Source of the DNA: Variovorax sp. OK212
Lineage (GTDB): Bacteria > Pseudomonadota > Gammaproteobacteria > Burkholderiales > Burkholderiaceae_C
Assembly: GCF_900112425.1 (NCBI RefSeq)
Contig: NZ_FOLP01000023.1
Location: 34,582 to 98,581, forward strand
DNA length: 64,000 nucleotides
Direction of reading: 5' to 3'
The notes below the pieces were generated by a model. The model saw only the letters and a program-made list of their open reading frames with translations, was not told the DNA's origin and did not search any database. Positions 33,160 to 40,905 of this stretch are shown one piece after another; the first letter of the stretch is position 1; every line of letters starts with the position of its first letter. A program made the position numbers and the translations under genes.

Positions 33160-33974
33160 AGCAGCAGCTCGGGTTCGGCCTCGACCAGGCCTTCGTAGAG
33201 GCTGTCGAAGGAATGGATGGCGCCTTCGGGTCCGCCGATCTGGCCGTGCGTGTGGCGCGCGGTTTCTTCGTCGATGGGTTGCGGCTTGCCGGCGGCTTCG
33301 GCCAGCAACTGCGTGTGGCAGGCGTTGTCCAGCGCGATGTACCACCAGGCGGCGGCTTCCACGGTGGGGCCGGCCGTCAGGATGCCGTGGTTCTTGAGGA
33401 TGGCGCCCTTCTTGTCGCCGAGTGCCTGCGCGATGCGGTCGCCCTCGCTGTTGTCGACCACCATGCCGGTGAAGTCGTCGAACAGCGCCACGTCGCCGTG
33501 GAACACGCAGGCGTCCTGCGTGAGGGTGTCGAGCTTGCGGCCCAGCGTGGACCAGGCCTTGCCGTAGGTCGAGTGCGTGTGGGCGGCGGCAACGATCTTC
33601 GGGTTGTGCTCGTGGATCGCCGCGTGGATCGCGAAGGCGGCCTTGTTGAGCGGCCTGTCGCCGATGACGGTCTCGCCCTTGGCGTTCACGAGCAGCAGGT
33701 CGGAGACCTTGATGCGCGAGAAATGAATGCCGAGCGGGTTGACCCAGAAGTGATCGGTGAGTTCGGGGTCGCGCGCGGTGATGTGGCCCGCCAAGCCCTG
33801 CGCGAAGCCGAAGCGCGCGAACAGGCGGAAGGCACCGGCCAGGCGCTCCTGGCGGTGGCGACGCTCGGCCTGCACGGTGGGGCGCGGCGGGACGGGGTCG
33901 AACCAGAACTTCTGCTGGGGGTTCGGGTTGAGCTTCAACGACGCGTGGCGGTCGATGGAAAGAACGGCACTCAT
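33156..33974 (-). CDS. Class II aldolase/adducin family protein
   Basis: 272 residues from ATG 33974. The class II aldolase fold is clear: RHRQERLAGAFRLFARFGFAQGLAGHITARDP, WVNPLGIHFSRIKVSDLLLVN, the metal-binding AAAHTHSTYG (two His), and the third His in LKNHGILTAG. It should bind Zn2+ or a similar ion and cleave or decarboxylate a hydroxy acid. The N-terminal 30 residues are Pro/Asn-rich and divergent. Located between a flavin monooxygenase gene and two binding-protein genes, it could act on the carbon skeleton left after desulfonation. That is inference. Confidence 0.88.
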   Translation of the reverse strand: MSAVLSIDRHASLKLNPNPQQKFWFDPVPPRPTVQAERRHRQERLAGAFRLFARFGFAQGLAGHITARDPELTDHFWVNPLGIHFSRIKVSDLLLVNAKGETVIGDRPLNKAAFAIHAAIHEHNPKIVAAAHTHSTYGKAWSTLGRKLDTLTQDACVFHGDVALFDDFTGMVVDNSEGDRIAQALGDKKGAILKNHGILTAGPTVEAAAWWYIALDNACHTQLLAEAAGKPQPIDEETARHTHGQIGGPEGAIHSFDSLYEGLVEAEPELLL

Positions 33975-34011
33975 GGGGACTCCGGTTGTTCGGTATTCGG
34001 TGTTGCTCCTT

Positions 34012-34110
34012 CCCCTTCCGGGGGAAGGCGGGGATGGGGGCACGACGGCTTCAGGGCCATGACGGTGCTGGAGGCCGTCAGCCCCCACCCCCGCCCTCCC
34101 CCGGGAGGGG
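34012..34110. repeat. REPIN-like pair of inverted GC-rich repeats
   Basis: A 30-base left arm (34012-34041, starting CCCCTTCCGGGGGAAGGCGG) and a 30-base right arm (34081-34110, ending CCCCCGGGAGGGG) are reverse complements at 27 of 30 positions, with a 39-base spacer. Each arm also has internal dyad symmetry (CTTCCGGGGGAAG; CTCCCCCGGGAG). This is the layout of paired REP sequences that spread in genomes with the help of a RAYT transposase. It sits between the flavin monooxygenase and aldolase genes, where it could terminate or stabilise mRNA. Confidence 0.7.
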
Positions 34111-34126
34111 AGGGAGAAAGACGGGG

Positions 34127-35245
34127 TCAGGCGGCTTTGCGCACGGAGGCCGCGCGTTGCGCCACCAACTCGCGCGTGCGCGGAATCAGCTCGCGCCCGT
34201 AGTCCAGCGCGTCCTCCAGCGGATCGAAGCCACGGATCAGGAAGGTCGTCACGCCCAGGTCGTAGTAGTCGAGCAGCGCATCGGCCACCTGCTCGGGCGT
34301 GCCGACCAGCGCGGTGCTGTTCGAGCGCCCGCCGATCTCCTGCGCCACCGCGGTCCACAGGCGCTTGTCCACGCGCGGGCCCTTGTCGGCCGCGGCCAGC
34401 AGGCGCTTGGCGCCTTCGCTCTGCTGCGGGCCGCCGCGGTTGTAGCCCTGCACCACGCGCAGGCGCTTGGTCTCCGCGAGGATGCTTTCGGCACGCGCCC
34501 ACGCGGCTTCCTCGGTCTGCGCCACGATCGGGCGGAACGACACCGAGAAGCGCACGCTGCGCCCATGCCTGGCCGCTTCGGCGCGCACGCGCGTGGTGAG
34601 CTCGCGTGCCTGGTCGAGCGACTCGCCCCACAGCGCATACACATCGGCGTACCTGCCCGCCACGGGAATCGCGGCCTCGGAAGCACCGCCGAAGTACACC
34701 GGCACGTGCGGCTTGCCGTTGCGCGTCTGCAGCGGCTTCACCTCGGAGAACGCGTTCTGGAACCGGTAGTGCGCGCCTTCGTGGTCGAACGGCTTCTCGG
34801 CCGTCCACACCTTGTGCAGCACCTCGAGGTACTCGTCGGTGCGGGCGTAGCGCTGGTCGTGGCCGAGCCAGTCGCCGTCGCGGCGCTGCTCTTCGTCGGA
34901 GCCGCCCGAGATGTAGTGCACGCCAAGACGCCCGCCGCTGAACTGGTCGAGCGAGGCGAACTGCCGCGCGGCCAGCGTGGGCGCCACGAAGCCGGGGCGG
35001 TGCGCCAGCATGAAGTGGATGCGCTCGGTCACCGAGGCGGCGTAGGCCACGGTGAGGGTGGCGTCGGGGCTGGTCGAATGGTGCGGCACCAGCACGCGGT
35101 CGAAGCCGGCCTGCTCGTGGGCCTGCGCGAAGGCGCGCACGTAGTCGCGGTCGAGCGAGGGGCCCTTGGCCGCGTGGATCTCCGAGACCTTCTGGCCCTG
35201 GATCATGCCGATGAATTCGACGCCGTCCGGTTGTTGCTGGCTCAT
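34127..35245 (-). CDS. LLM-class flavin-dependent monooxygenase (SsuD-like)
   Basis: 372 residues. Motifs of the bacterial luciferase-like monooxygenases, especially alkanesulfonate monooxygenase: AHEQAGFDRVLVPHHSTSPD, ERIHFMLAHRPGFVAPTLAARQFASLDQFSGGRLGVHYISGG, and a late ALVGTPEQVADALLDYYDLGV. It uses FMNH2 and O2 to split a C-S bond, releasing sulfite, or to oxidise a related substrate. It lies between an SsuA-like gene (57-base gap) and the REPIN before the aldolase. The reductase SsuE is not in the window. Confidence 0.9.
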   Translation of the reverse strand: MSQQQPDGVEFIGMIQGQKVSEIHAAKGPSLDRDYVRAFAQAHEQAGFDRVLVPHHSTSPDATLTVAYAASVTERIHFMLAHRPGFVAPTLAARQFASLDQFSGGRLGVHYISGGSDEEQRRDGDWLGHDQRYARTDEYLEVLHKVWTAEKPFDHEGAHYRFQNAFSEVKPLQTRNGKPHVPVYFGGASEAAIPVAGRYADVYALWGESLDQARELTTRVRAEAARHGRSVRFSVSFRPIVAQTEEAAWARAESILAETKRLRVVQGYNRGGPQQSEGAKRLLAAADKGPRVDKRLWTAVAQEIGGRSNSTALVGTPEQVADALLDYYDLGVTTFLIRGFDPLEDALDYGRELIPRTRELVAQRAASVRKAA

Positions 35246-35302
35246 GGTGTTGTCCTTTTCGAGTGGGAGGTGGGGTCTGGCGTATCAGGCGAATCAGGCG
35301 GA

Positions 35303-36304
35303 TCAAGCGGCCGGCAGGCGCAGCACGTTCTCGAAGCTGCGGTCCCACAGGGGCTTCACATCGGCGGGCCCGTCGAGCACGCCGATCTTCAGAAAGGTGT
35401 CGGCCACCTCCTGGTGGCTGCGCACGACCGCGTCGCTCACGGGGCCCAGGCTGTAGTCGCCGCTGCGGCCGTTGAAGAGCTCGACGATGTCGCCGACGGG
35501 CACGCGCGTTTCCGCCGACTGCGCACGGGCGTAGGCCAGGAAGTTGCCGTTGATCCAGGTGAAGGCGCGCTGCAGGCGCTGCAGCAGGTCGGCCAGTGCG
35601 GCGCGGCGCAGGCTGTCGTCCAGCGCGCGCGGGTTGGCGTAGATGGGGAAGTTGCCCGACAGGTAGCCCACGCCGGTCTTGATGGTGCGCGCGCCGTACT
35701 GGGTGCGCGCCAGCTGGCCGTTGTAGCCGTAGATGGCCCAGGCATCGAGGTCGCCGCGCGCGAAGGCCGAGAGGCCGTCCGACGGCGTGAGGCTCACGGC
35801 CTGGATGTCGCTGAACGACAGGCCCGCCTCGGCCAGCTGCCTGGCCAGGTAGTAATGCGAGGTGGTGGCGCGCACGTAGCCCACGCGCTTGCCCTTGAGG
35901 TCGGCAATGGTGCGGATGGGCGCGTCCTTGCGCGCCAGCGTGGCCTGGTTGTTCAGGTCTTCATGCGTCACGGCCACCAGCTTCACGCTGGACTTCTGGC
36001 GCGCGGCGAACACCGGCGGGATCTCGCTGCCCGAGCCCAGGTCGAGCGCGTCGCCGTTGATCGCCTCGATGTGCAGCACGCCGTTGTTCAGCTCGCGCCA
36101 GTCGATCTTGTAGGGCGTGCCGGCCTGCCCCGAGGCCGTGAGCAGCGGCCGCCACAGGCCCTTGTAGGTGCCCACGCGCAGCGTGACGCCCGACAGGTCG
36201 CGCGAAGGCGCCGCGGCCTGCGACCACGCGGCGGTGCCGGTGGCGGCGAGTGCCGCGGCGGCTTGCAGCAGGCGCCGCCGGTCCAAGGGGAAATCTGGTT
36301 TCAT
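35303..36304 (-). CDS. Sulfonate-type ABC substrate-binding protein (SsuA-like)
   Basis: 333 residues from ATG 36304; the longer frame upstream crosses the promoter region. Tat-like DRRRLLQAAAALAATG signal, cleavage near WSQAAA. The mature part begins LRVGTYKGLWRPLLTASG and has IKIDWRELNNG-like and DALDLGSGSEIPPVFAA segments, typical of aliphatic sulfonate receptors. It is the first gene of the minus-strand sulfur operon, facing the plus-strand operon across 110 bases that contain a dyad. No cognate permease is near. Confidence 0.88.
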   Translation of the reverse strand: MKPDFPLDRRRLLQAAAALAATGTAAWSQAAAPSRDLSGVTLRVGTYKGLWRPLLTASGQAGTPYKIDWRELNNGVLHIEAINGDALDLGSGSEIPPVFAARQKSSVKLVAVTHEDLNNQATLARKDAPIRTIADLKGKRVGYVRATTSHYYLARQLAEAGLSFSDIQAVSLTPSDGLSAFARGDLDAWAIYGYNGQLARTQYGARTIKTGVGYLSGNFPIYANPRALDDSLRRAALADLLQRLQRAFTWINGNFLAYARAQSAETRVPVGDIVELFNGRSGDYSLGPVSDAVVRSHQEVADTFLKIGVLDGPADVKPLWDRSFENVLRLPAA

Positions 36305-36346
36305 GGACCGAACCGTACCGAGCCGGGGGCCGCAAGCGAACGCAGA

Positions 36347-36380
36347 AAAACGAGTTTGCATATGCGGGATGCATCGTTTT
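36347..36380. promoter_or_regulatory. Nested inverted repeat in the divergent sulfur-operon promoter
   Basis: Outer arms AAAACGA (36347-36353) and TCGTTTT (36374-36380) are perfect complements; inner arms TGCAT (36357-36361) and ATGCA (36369-36373) are too. The element lies midway between the start codons of the two divergent operons, 43 bases from one and 35 from the other. One shared regulator controlling both directions is the simple reading. No regulator gene is adjacent, so a global sulfur regulator is possible. Confidence 0.5.
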
Positions 36381-36414
36381 CCGGCGCGGGGCCGCCCGCT
36401 ACCGTGCAGGCACC

Positions 36415-37674
36415 ATGAGTGCACTCCCCTTGCGCCGCGCGCCGGCAACGCCTGACATCCTTCCTTCGCCACCTGCCGTGCCCGCCACGGTGGACGCCGC
36501 CGTGCTGGCCCGGCTGACGGCCCGGTTCGCCTCCACCGCGGCCGACCACGACCGCAGCGGCGCCTTTCCGCGCGAGAACTTCCATGCGCTGCAGGCGCAC
36601 GGGCTCATCGGCCTGGTCGCGCCCGCCGAACACGGCGGCGGCGGTGCCACGCTGGCGACCGCGCGGCGCGTGATTGCAGCGGTGGCGCGCGGCGAGCCCG
36701 CCACGGCGCTGATCCTCACCATGAGCTACCTGCAGCACCACGCGCTGACGCGCCCCGACAGCCGCTGGCCCGCGCATTTGCGTGAACAGGTGACGCGCGA
36801 TGCAGTCGAGCACGGCGCGTTGATCAACGCCCTGCGCGTGGAGCCCGCGCTGGGCTCGCCGGCCCGCGGTGGCCTGCCGGGCACCGTGGCGCGCCAAGTG
36901 CGCGAAGGCCAGGGCAAGAGTTGGAAGATCGACGGCCACAAGCTCTACACCACCGGCATCGAAGGCCTGGGCTGGCTCGCGGTGTGGGCCCGCACGGACG
37001 AGGCCACGCCGCGCACCGGCGTGTTCCTGGTGCCGCGCAACGCACCCGGCGTGCGCGTGATCGCGAGCTGGGACCACCTGGGCCTGCGCGCCTCGGGCAG
37101 CCACGAGGTGGTGTTCGAGAACGTCGCCGTCGACCTCGACCATGCCGTCGACCTGCGCGCACCGGCCGACTGGGCGCCCGATGCGGGCAGCCAGACCGAC
37201 ATCGACGCGCACGCCACGCAGCAGGCCTGGATGACGGTGCTGCTCGGCAGCCTCTACGACGCCGTGGCCACGGCCGCGCGCGACTGGCTGGCGGGCTTTT
37301 TGAACCAGCGCGCACCGGGCAGCCTGGGCGCGCCGCTGGCCAGCCTGGCGCGCGTGCAGGAGCACGTGGGCGAGATCGAGGCGCTGCTGCGAACCAACCG
37401 CGTGCTGCTCGACGACGCCACGGCGGCGGTCGACGGCGGCCATGCACAACCCGCCGCCGACAGCGGCCTGCTCAAGTACAGCGTGACGGGCAACGCCATT
37501 CGCGCGGTCGAACTGGCGCTGCAGCTCAGCGGCAACCACGGCCTCACGCGCGCGAACCCGCTGGAGCGGCACTACCGCGATGTGCTGTGCAGCCGCATCC
37601 ACACGCCGCAGAACGACGCGATCCTGGTGGCGGCGGGCAAGCGCGCGCTGCTGGCTTCGGGAGCTGCTGCATGA
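36415..37674 (+). CDS. Acyl-CoA dehydrogenase-superfamily flavoprotein (SfnB/DszC-like)
   Basis: 419 residues from ATG 36415. An acyl-CoA dehydrogenase fold is visible: RENFHALQAHGLIGLVAPAEHGGGG, ATALILTMSYLQHHAL, a beta-domain with GHKLYTTGIEGLGWLAVWART and HLGLRASGSHEVVFENVAV, and a C-terminal helical part with LQLSGNHGLTRANPLERHYRDV. This resembles the SfnB/DszC branch, which handles sulfones and thiophenes with reduced flavin, more than true dehydrogenases. The normal catalytic Glu of dehydrogenases is not obvious. First of four genes that overlap by four bases each. It may oxidise or desulfinate an organosulfur acyl compound. Confidence 0.82.
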   Translation: MSALPLRRAPATPDILPSPPAVPATVDAAVLARLTARFASTAADHDRSGAFPRENFHALQAHGLIGLVAPAEHGGGGATLATARRVIAAVARGEPATALILTMSYLQHHALTRPDSRWPAHLREQVTRDAVEHGALINALRVEPALGSPARGGLPGTVARQVREGQGKSWKIDGHKLYTTGIEGLGWLAVWARTDEATPRTGVFLVPRNAPGVRVIASWDHLGLRASGSHEVVFENVAVDLDHAVDLRAPADWAPDAGSQTDIDAHATQQAWMTVLLGSLYDAVATAARDWLAGFLNQRAPGSLGAPLASLARVQEHVGEIEALLRTNRVLLDDATAAVDGGHAQPAADSGLLKYSVTGNAIRAVELALQLSGNHGLTRANPLERHYRDVLCSRIHTPQNDAILVAAGKRALLASGAAA

Positions 37675-38660
37675 CCTCGCTGCTGTTCTCCGCGGCCTCG
37701 CGCCGCCACTGGCTCAAGCAAGGCGTGGCGCTCTCGCTGGGTGCCGTTGGCGCCGCCGGTTCGCTGCGCGCGTTCGCGCAGCCGCAGACCACGCTGGTGC
37801 TCGGCGACCAGGCGGGCGGCCTTCGCTCGCTGTTCGAGGCATCGAAGGCGCTCGAAGGCGCTCCCTTCGCCTACCGCTGGGCCAACTTCCAGGGCGCTGC
37901 GCCGCTCTTCGAGGCGCAGCGCAGCTCGGCCGTCGACACGGCCATGGCGGGCGACCTGCCCGTGCTGGCCGCGGCCGTCGGCAAGACGCCGCTGAAGATC
38001 GTCGCCACGCGCGTCGGCAAGGCCGATTCGCTGGGCATCGTGGTGCAGCCCGGCTCCAGGCTGCGCAGCGTGGCCGACCTGCGCGGACAGACCGTGATCG
38101 TCTCGTCGGCGCGCGGCAGCATCTCGCAGTACCAGCTGTACGGTGCGCTCGAAGAGGCCGGCGTGAAGCGCGAGGAGGTGACGGTGAAGTTCGTGCTGCC
38201 GACCGACGCGGCCGCCGCGTTCGCGTCGAAGCAGATCGACGCATGGGCCGTGTTCGATCCGTACTACACGATCGCGCTGCAGCAGGGCGGCCGCATCCTG
38301 CGCGACGGGCGCGGCATCAACACGGCGCTGGGCTTCATCACCGCCACCGAGTCGTCGCTGGCCGACCCGGCCAGGCGCGCGGCCATCGTGCAGTTTCTCG
38401 AGCGGCTCGGCCGTGCCGGCGACTGGGCCCTGGCCAACCCCGAAGCCTATGCGCAGGCCTACAGCCAGCTCACGCGGCTGCCCATCGAGTCGTCGCGCCT
38501 CATCACCGCGCGCGCGTCGGTGGCGGGCCGGCCGGTGAGCGAGGCGGACATCGTCGCACTGCAGGCCGTGGCCGACCGCTCGGCGCGCGACGGCATCCTG
38601 CCGGTGCGGGTGGACGTGCGCGCGATCACCGACACGACCGTGTGGAAGCGCCCGGCGTGA
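37671..38660 (+). CDS. Sulfonate-type ABC substrate-binding protein (SsuA-like)
   Basis: 329 residues; ATG 37671 overlaps the previous TGA. Signal: SRRHWLKQGVALSLGAVGAAG, cleavage near AFAQ. Body: LVLGDQAGGLRSLFEASKALEG, VDTAMAGDLPVLAAAVGKT, DLRGQTVIVSSARGSISQYQ and QIDAWAVFDPYYTIALQ, close in style to the protein at 31187-32161. It is the fourth sulfonate-type receptor in 7.5 kb. Coupling to a flavoprotein and a thiol dioxygenase suggests that it recognises the substrate of this operon. Confidence 0.88.
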   Translation: MTSLLFSAASRRHWLKQGVALSLGAVGAAGSLRAFAQPQTTLVLGDQAGGLRSLFEASKALEGAPFAYRWANFQGAAPLFEAQRSSAVDTAMAGDLPVLAAAVGKTPLKIVATRVGKADSLGIVVQPGSRLRSVADLRGQTVIVSSARGSISQYQLYGALEEAGVKREEVTVKFVLPTDAAAAFASKQIDAWAVFDPYYTIALQQGGRILRDGRGINTALGFITATESSLADPARRAAIVQFLERLGRAGDWALANPEAYAQAYSQLTRLPIESSRLITARASVAGRPVSEADIVALQAVADRSARDGILPVRVDVRAITDTTVWKRPA

Positions 38661-39277
38661 CGGGGCCTTCTTCGATCGCGCCGCTGCGCGAATTCGTCGG
38701 CGCCTTCGGCCGGCTGCTCGACGGCGCGCCCGACGAGCCCCGCATCCTCTCGGAAGGCGGCGCGCTGCTGCGCACGCTGGTGGCGCGCGACGACTGGCTG
38801 CCCGATGCCTTCGCGCAGCCCGACCCGGCGCGCTACCAGCAATTCCTGCTGCACGCGGACAGCACCGAGCGCTTCTCGGTCGTGAGCTTCGTGTGGGGGC
38901 CGGGGCAGGCCACGCCGGTGCACGACCACACGGTGTGGGGGCTGATCGGCATGCTGCGCGGGGCGGAGTACAGCCAGGGCTTCGTGTTCGACCCCGAAGG
39001 CCACGCGCAGCCCCGGGGCGAGGCGGTGCGGCTCGACGCGGGCGACGTGGAGGCCGTGTCGCCCACCGTCGGCGACCTGCACCGCGTGCACAACGCGCAC
39101 GCCGACCGCGTGTCGATCAGCATCCATGTCTACGGCGCCAACATCGGCGCCGTGCGGCGGCATACTTACCCGACGGAGGGTGGCCGCAAGCCCTTCGTCT
39201 CCGGATACTCCAACACGCTGCTGCCCAACCTGTGGGACCGCAGCGCCGAACTCAGATCCAGCGCCACACTCGCATGA
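38657..39277 (+). CDS. Cysteine dioxygenase-type thiol dioxygenase (cupin)
   Basis: 206 residues from a GTG at 38657 overlapping the previous stop. The cupin signature of bacterial cysteine/3-mercaptopropionate dioxygenases is intact: TPVHDHTVWGLIGMLRG (two iron-binding His) and GDLHRVHNAHAD (third His), then SISIHVYGANI. Such enzymes add O2 to a thiol to give a sulfinate. In Variovorax, a 3-mercaptopropionate dioxygenase feeds a desulfinase of the acyl-CoA dehydrogenase superfamily, a pairing recalled by this operon. Whether the thiol here is cysteine or 3-mercaptopropionate cannot be told by eye. Confidence 0.88.
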   Translation: MTGPSSIAPLREFVGAFGRLLDGAPDEPRILSEGGALLRTLVARDDWLPDAFAQPDPARYQQFLLHADSTERFSVVSFVWGPGQATPVHDHTVWGLIGMLRGAEYSQGFVFDPEGHAQPRGEAVRLDAGDVEAVSPTVGDLHRVHNAHADRVSISIHVYGANIGAVRRHTYPTEGGRKPFVSGYSNTLLPNLWDRSAELRSSATLA

Positions 39278-40896
39278 CGACTTCCGCCTTTTCCGTTCTG
39301 TCCTTCGCCGCGGTGCGCGAGCGCCTCATCGCGCGCGACGAAATCGCCCTGCTCGACGTGCGCGAGGAAGACCCCTTCGCGCAGGAACACCCGCTGTGGG
39401 CCGCGAACCTGCCGCTGTCGCGCACCGAGATCGAAGCCTGGCGTCGCATTCCGCGGCGCGACACGCTGATCGTGCTGTACGGCGAACACGACGGCACCGA
39501 CCTGGCGCCGCTGGCCGCGAAGACCTTCGCCACGCTGGGCTACACGAGCGTGCACCTGCTCGAAGGCGGCCTCGAAGGCTGGCGCCGGGCCGGCGGCGAA
39601 CTGTTCCGCGACGTGAACGTGCCGAGCAAGTCCTTCGGCGAACTGGTCGAGCACGAACGGCACACGCCCTCGCTCTCCGCGCCCGAGGTGAAGGCGCTGG
39701 TCGAGGGCAAGGCCGATGTGGTGGTGCTCGACGCGCGCCGCTTCGACGAATACCGGACGATGAGCATTCCGTCGGCCACCAGCGTGCCCGGCGCCGAGCT
39801 GGTGCTGCGCGTGCGCGAGCTGGCGCCCGACCCGGCCACGCAGGTCATCGTGAATTGCGCGGGCCGCACGCGCAGCATCATCGGCACGCAGTCATTGGTG
39901 AACGCGGGCATTCCGAACCCGGTGGCGGCGCTGCGCAACGGCACGATCGGCTGGAAGCTCGCGGGGCAGGTGCTGGACCACGGCGCCACGCGCCAGGCGC
40001 CTGCCACCGTTTCCGAAGCGCACCGCGCCCAGGCGCAGGCCGATGCGCGGCGCGTGGCCGACCTGGCCGGCGTGCGCCGCACCGCGCTCGACGCGTTGCA
40101 CACGCTCGAAGCGCCGGGGCGCACCGTGTACCGCTTCGACGTGCGAACGCCCGAGGAGTACGCGGCGGGCCACCTGTCCGGCTTTGCCAGCGCGCCCGGC
40201 GGGCAGCTGGTGCAGGAAACCGACCACCAGGTGCCGGTGCGTGGCGCGCGCATCGTGCTGGCGGACGACGACGGCGTGCGCGCGTCGATGAGCGCATCGT
40301 GGCTCGCGCAGATGGGGTGGGAGGTGTACGTGCCCGATGCCGTGCCGACGCTGGCGGACCTCACCGAAACGGCGACGCCCGCCACTGCGCACCCGCCGGT
40401 CGCGGCCGTCGTGGGAGAAGTCACGCCGGCCGAACTGGCTGCGCTGCTGAAGCAGGAGGGCACGGCGTTGATCGACGTGACCACCGGCGTCAACTACGTG
40501 AAGCGCCACATTCCGGGTGCCTGGTTCGTGATTCGCGCGCAGTTGCCGCATGCGGTGGATGCCGTCATTCCCGCGTCGCGGCGCTACGTGCTGACCTGCG
40601 GCAGCAGCCTGCTCGCGCGCTATGCCGCGGCCGACCTGCGCGCGTTGCTCGATGCGCGCGGCCAACGAGATGTGGAGGTGCTGGTGCTCACCGGCGGCAA
40701 CACGGCATGGTTTGCCGCGGGCCTCGAAGCGGAGACCGGCGAGACACGGCTGGGCACGCCGCGCACCGACCGCTATCGCCGGCCCTACGAGGGCACCGAT
40801 GCGCCCACCGAAGCGATGCAGGCTTACCTGGACTGGGAATTCGGCCTGGTCGCGCAGCTGGGGCGCGACGGCACGCATCACTTCAACGTGATTTAG
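39274..40896 (+). CDS. Four-domain rhodanese-like sulfurtransferase
   Basis: 540 residues; ATG 39274 overlaps the dioxygenase stop. Four rhodanese repeats are visible at about 8-112, 132-232, 260-360 and 380-480, each with a strand-turn like LLDVREEDPF, VLDARRFDEY, RFDVRTPEEY or LIDVTTGVNY. Only domains 2 and 4 have the active-site cysteine (C195 in NCAGRTRS, C442 in TCGSSLLA); domain 1 reads YGEHDGTD and domain 3 ADDDGVRA at that place. So two catalytic and two structural domains alternate. It may take up sulfane sulfur or sulfite from the upstream reactions. Nine bases separate its stop from the convergent LysR gene. Confidence 0.88.
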   Translation: MTTSAFSVLSFAAVRERLIARDEIALLDVREEDPFAQEHPLWAANLPLSRTEIEAWRRIPRRDTLIVLYGEHDGTDLAPLAAKTFATLGYTSVHLLEGGLEGWRRAGGELFRDVNVPSKSFGELVEHERHTPSLSAPEVKALVEGKADVVVLDARRFDEYRTMSIPSATSVPGAELVLRVRELAPDPATQVIVNCAGRTRSIIGTQSLVNAGIPNPVAALRNGTIGWKLAGQVLDHGATRQAPATVSEAHRAQAQADARRVADLAGVRRTALDALHTLEAPGRTVYRFDVRTPEEYAAGHLSGFASAPGGQLVQETDHQVPVRGARIVLADDDGVRASMSASWLAQMGWEVYVPDAVPTLADLTETATPATAHPPVAAVVGEVTPAELAALLKQEGTALIDVTTGVNYVKRHIPGAWFVIRAQLPHAVDAVIPASRRYVLTCGSSLLARYAAADLRALLDARGQRDVEVLVLTGGNTAWFAAGLEAETGETRLGTPRTDRYRRPYEGTDAPTEAMQAYLDWEFGLVAQLGRDGTHHFNVI

Positions 40897-40905
40897 CTGG
40901 CACCG

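Noticed and set aside
33975..35348. Extension of the aldolase frame through the REPIN and flavin monooxygenase gene
   Set aside because: The extended translation is Arg/Ala-rich noise opposite in frame to a clear monooxygenase; the aldolase begins at ATG 33974.
36301..37602. Minus-strand open frame opposite the acyl-CoA dehydrogenase-like gene
   Set aside because: Low-complexity, with no motif; the plus-strand frame has the complete flavoprotein pattern and overlapping neighbours.
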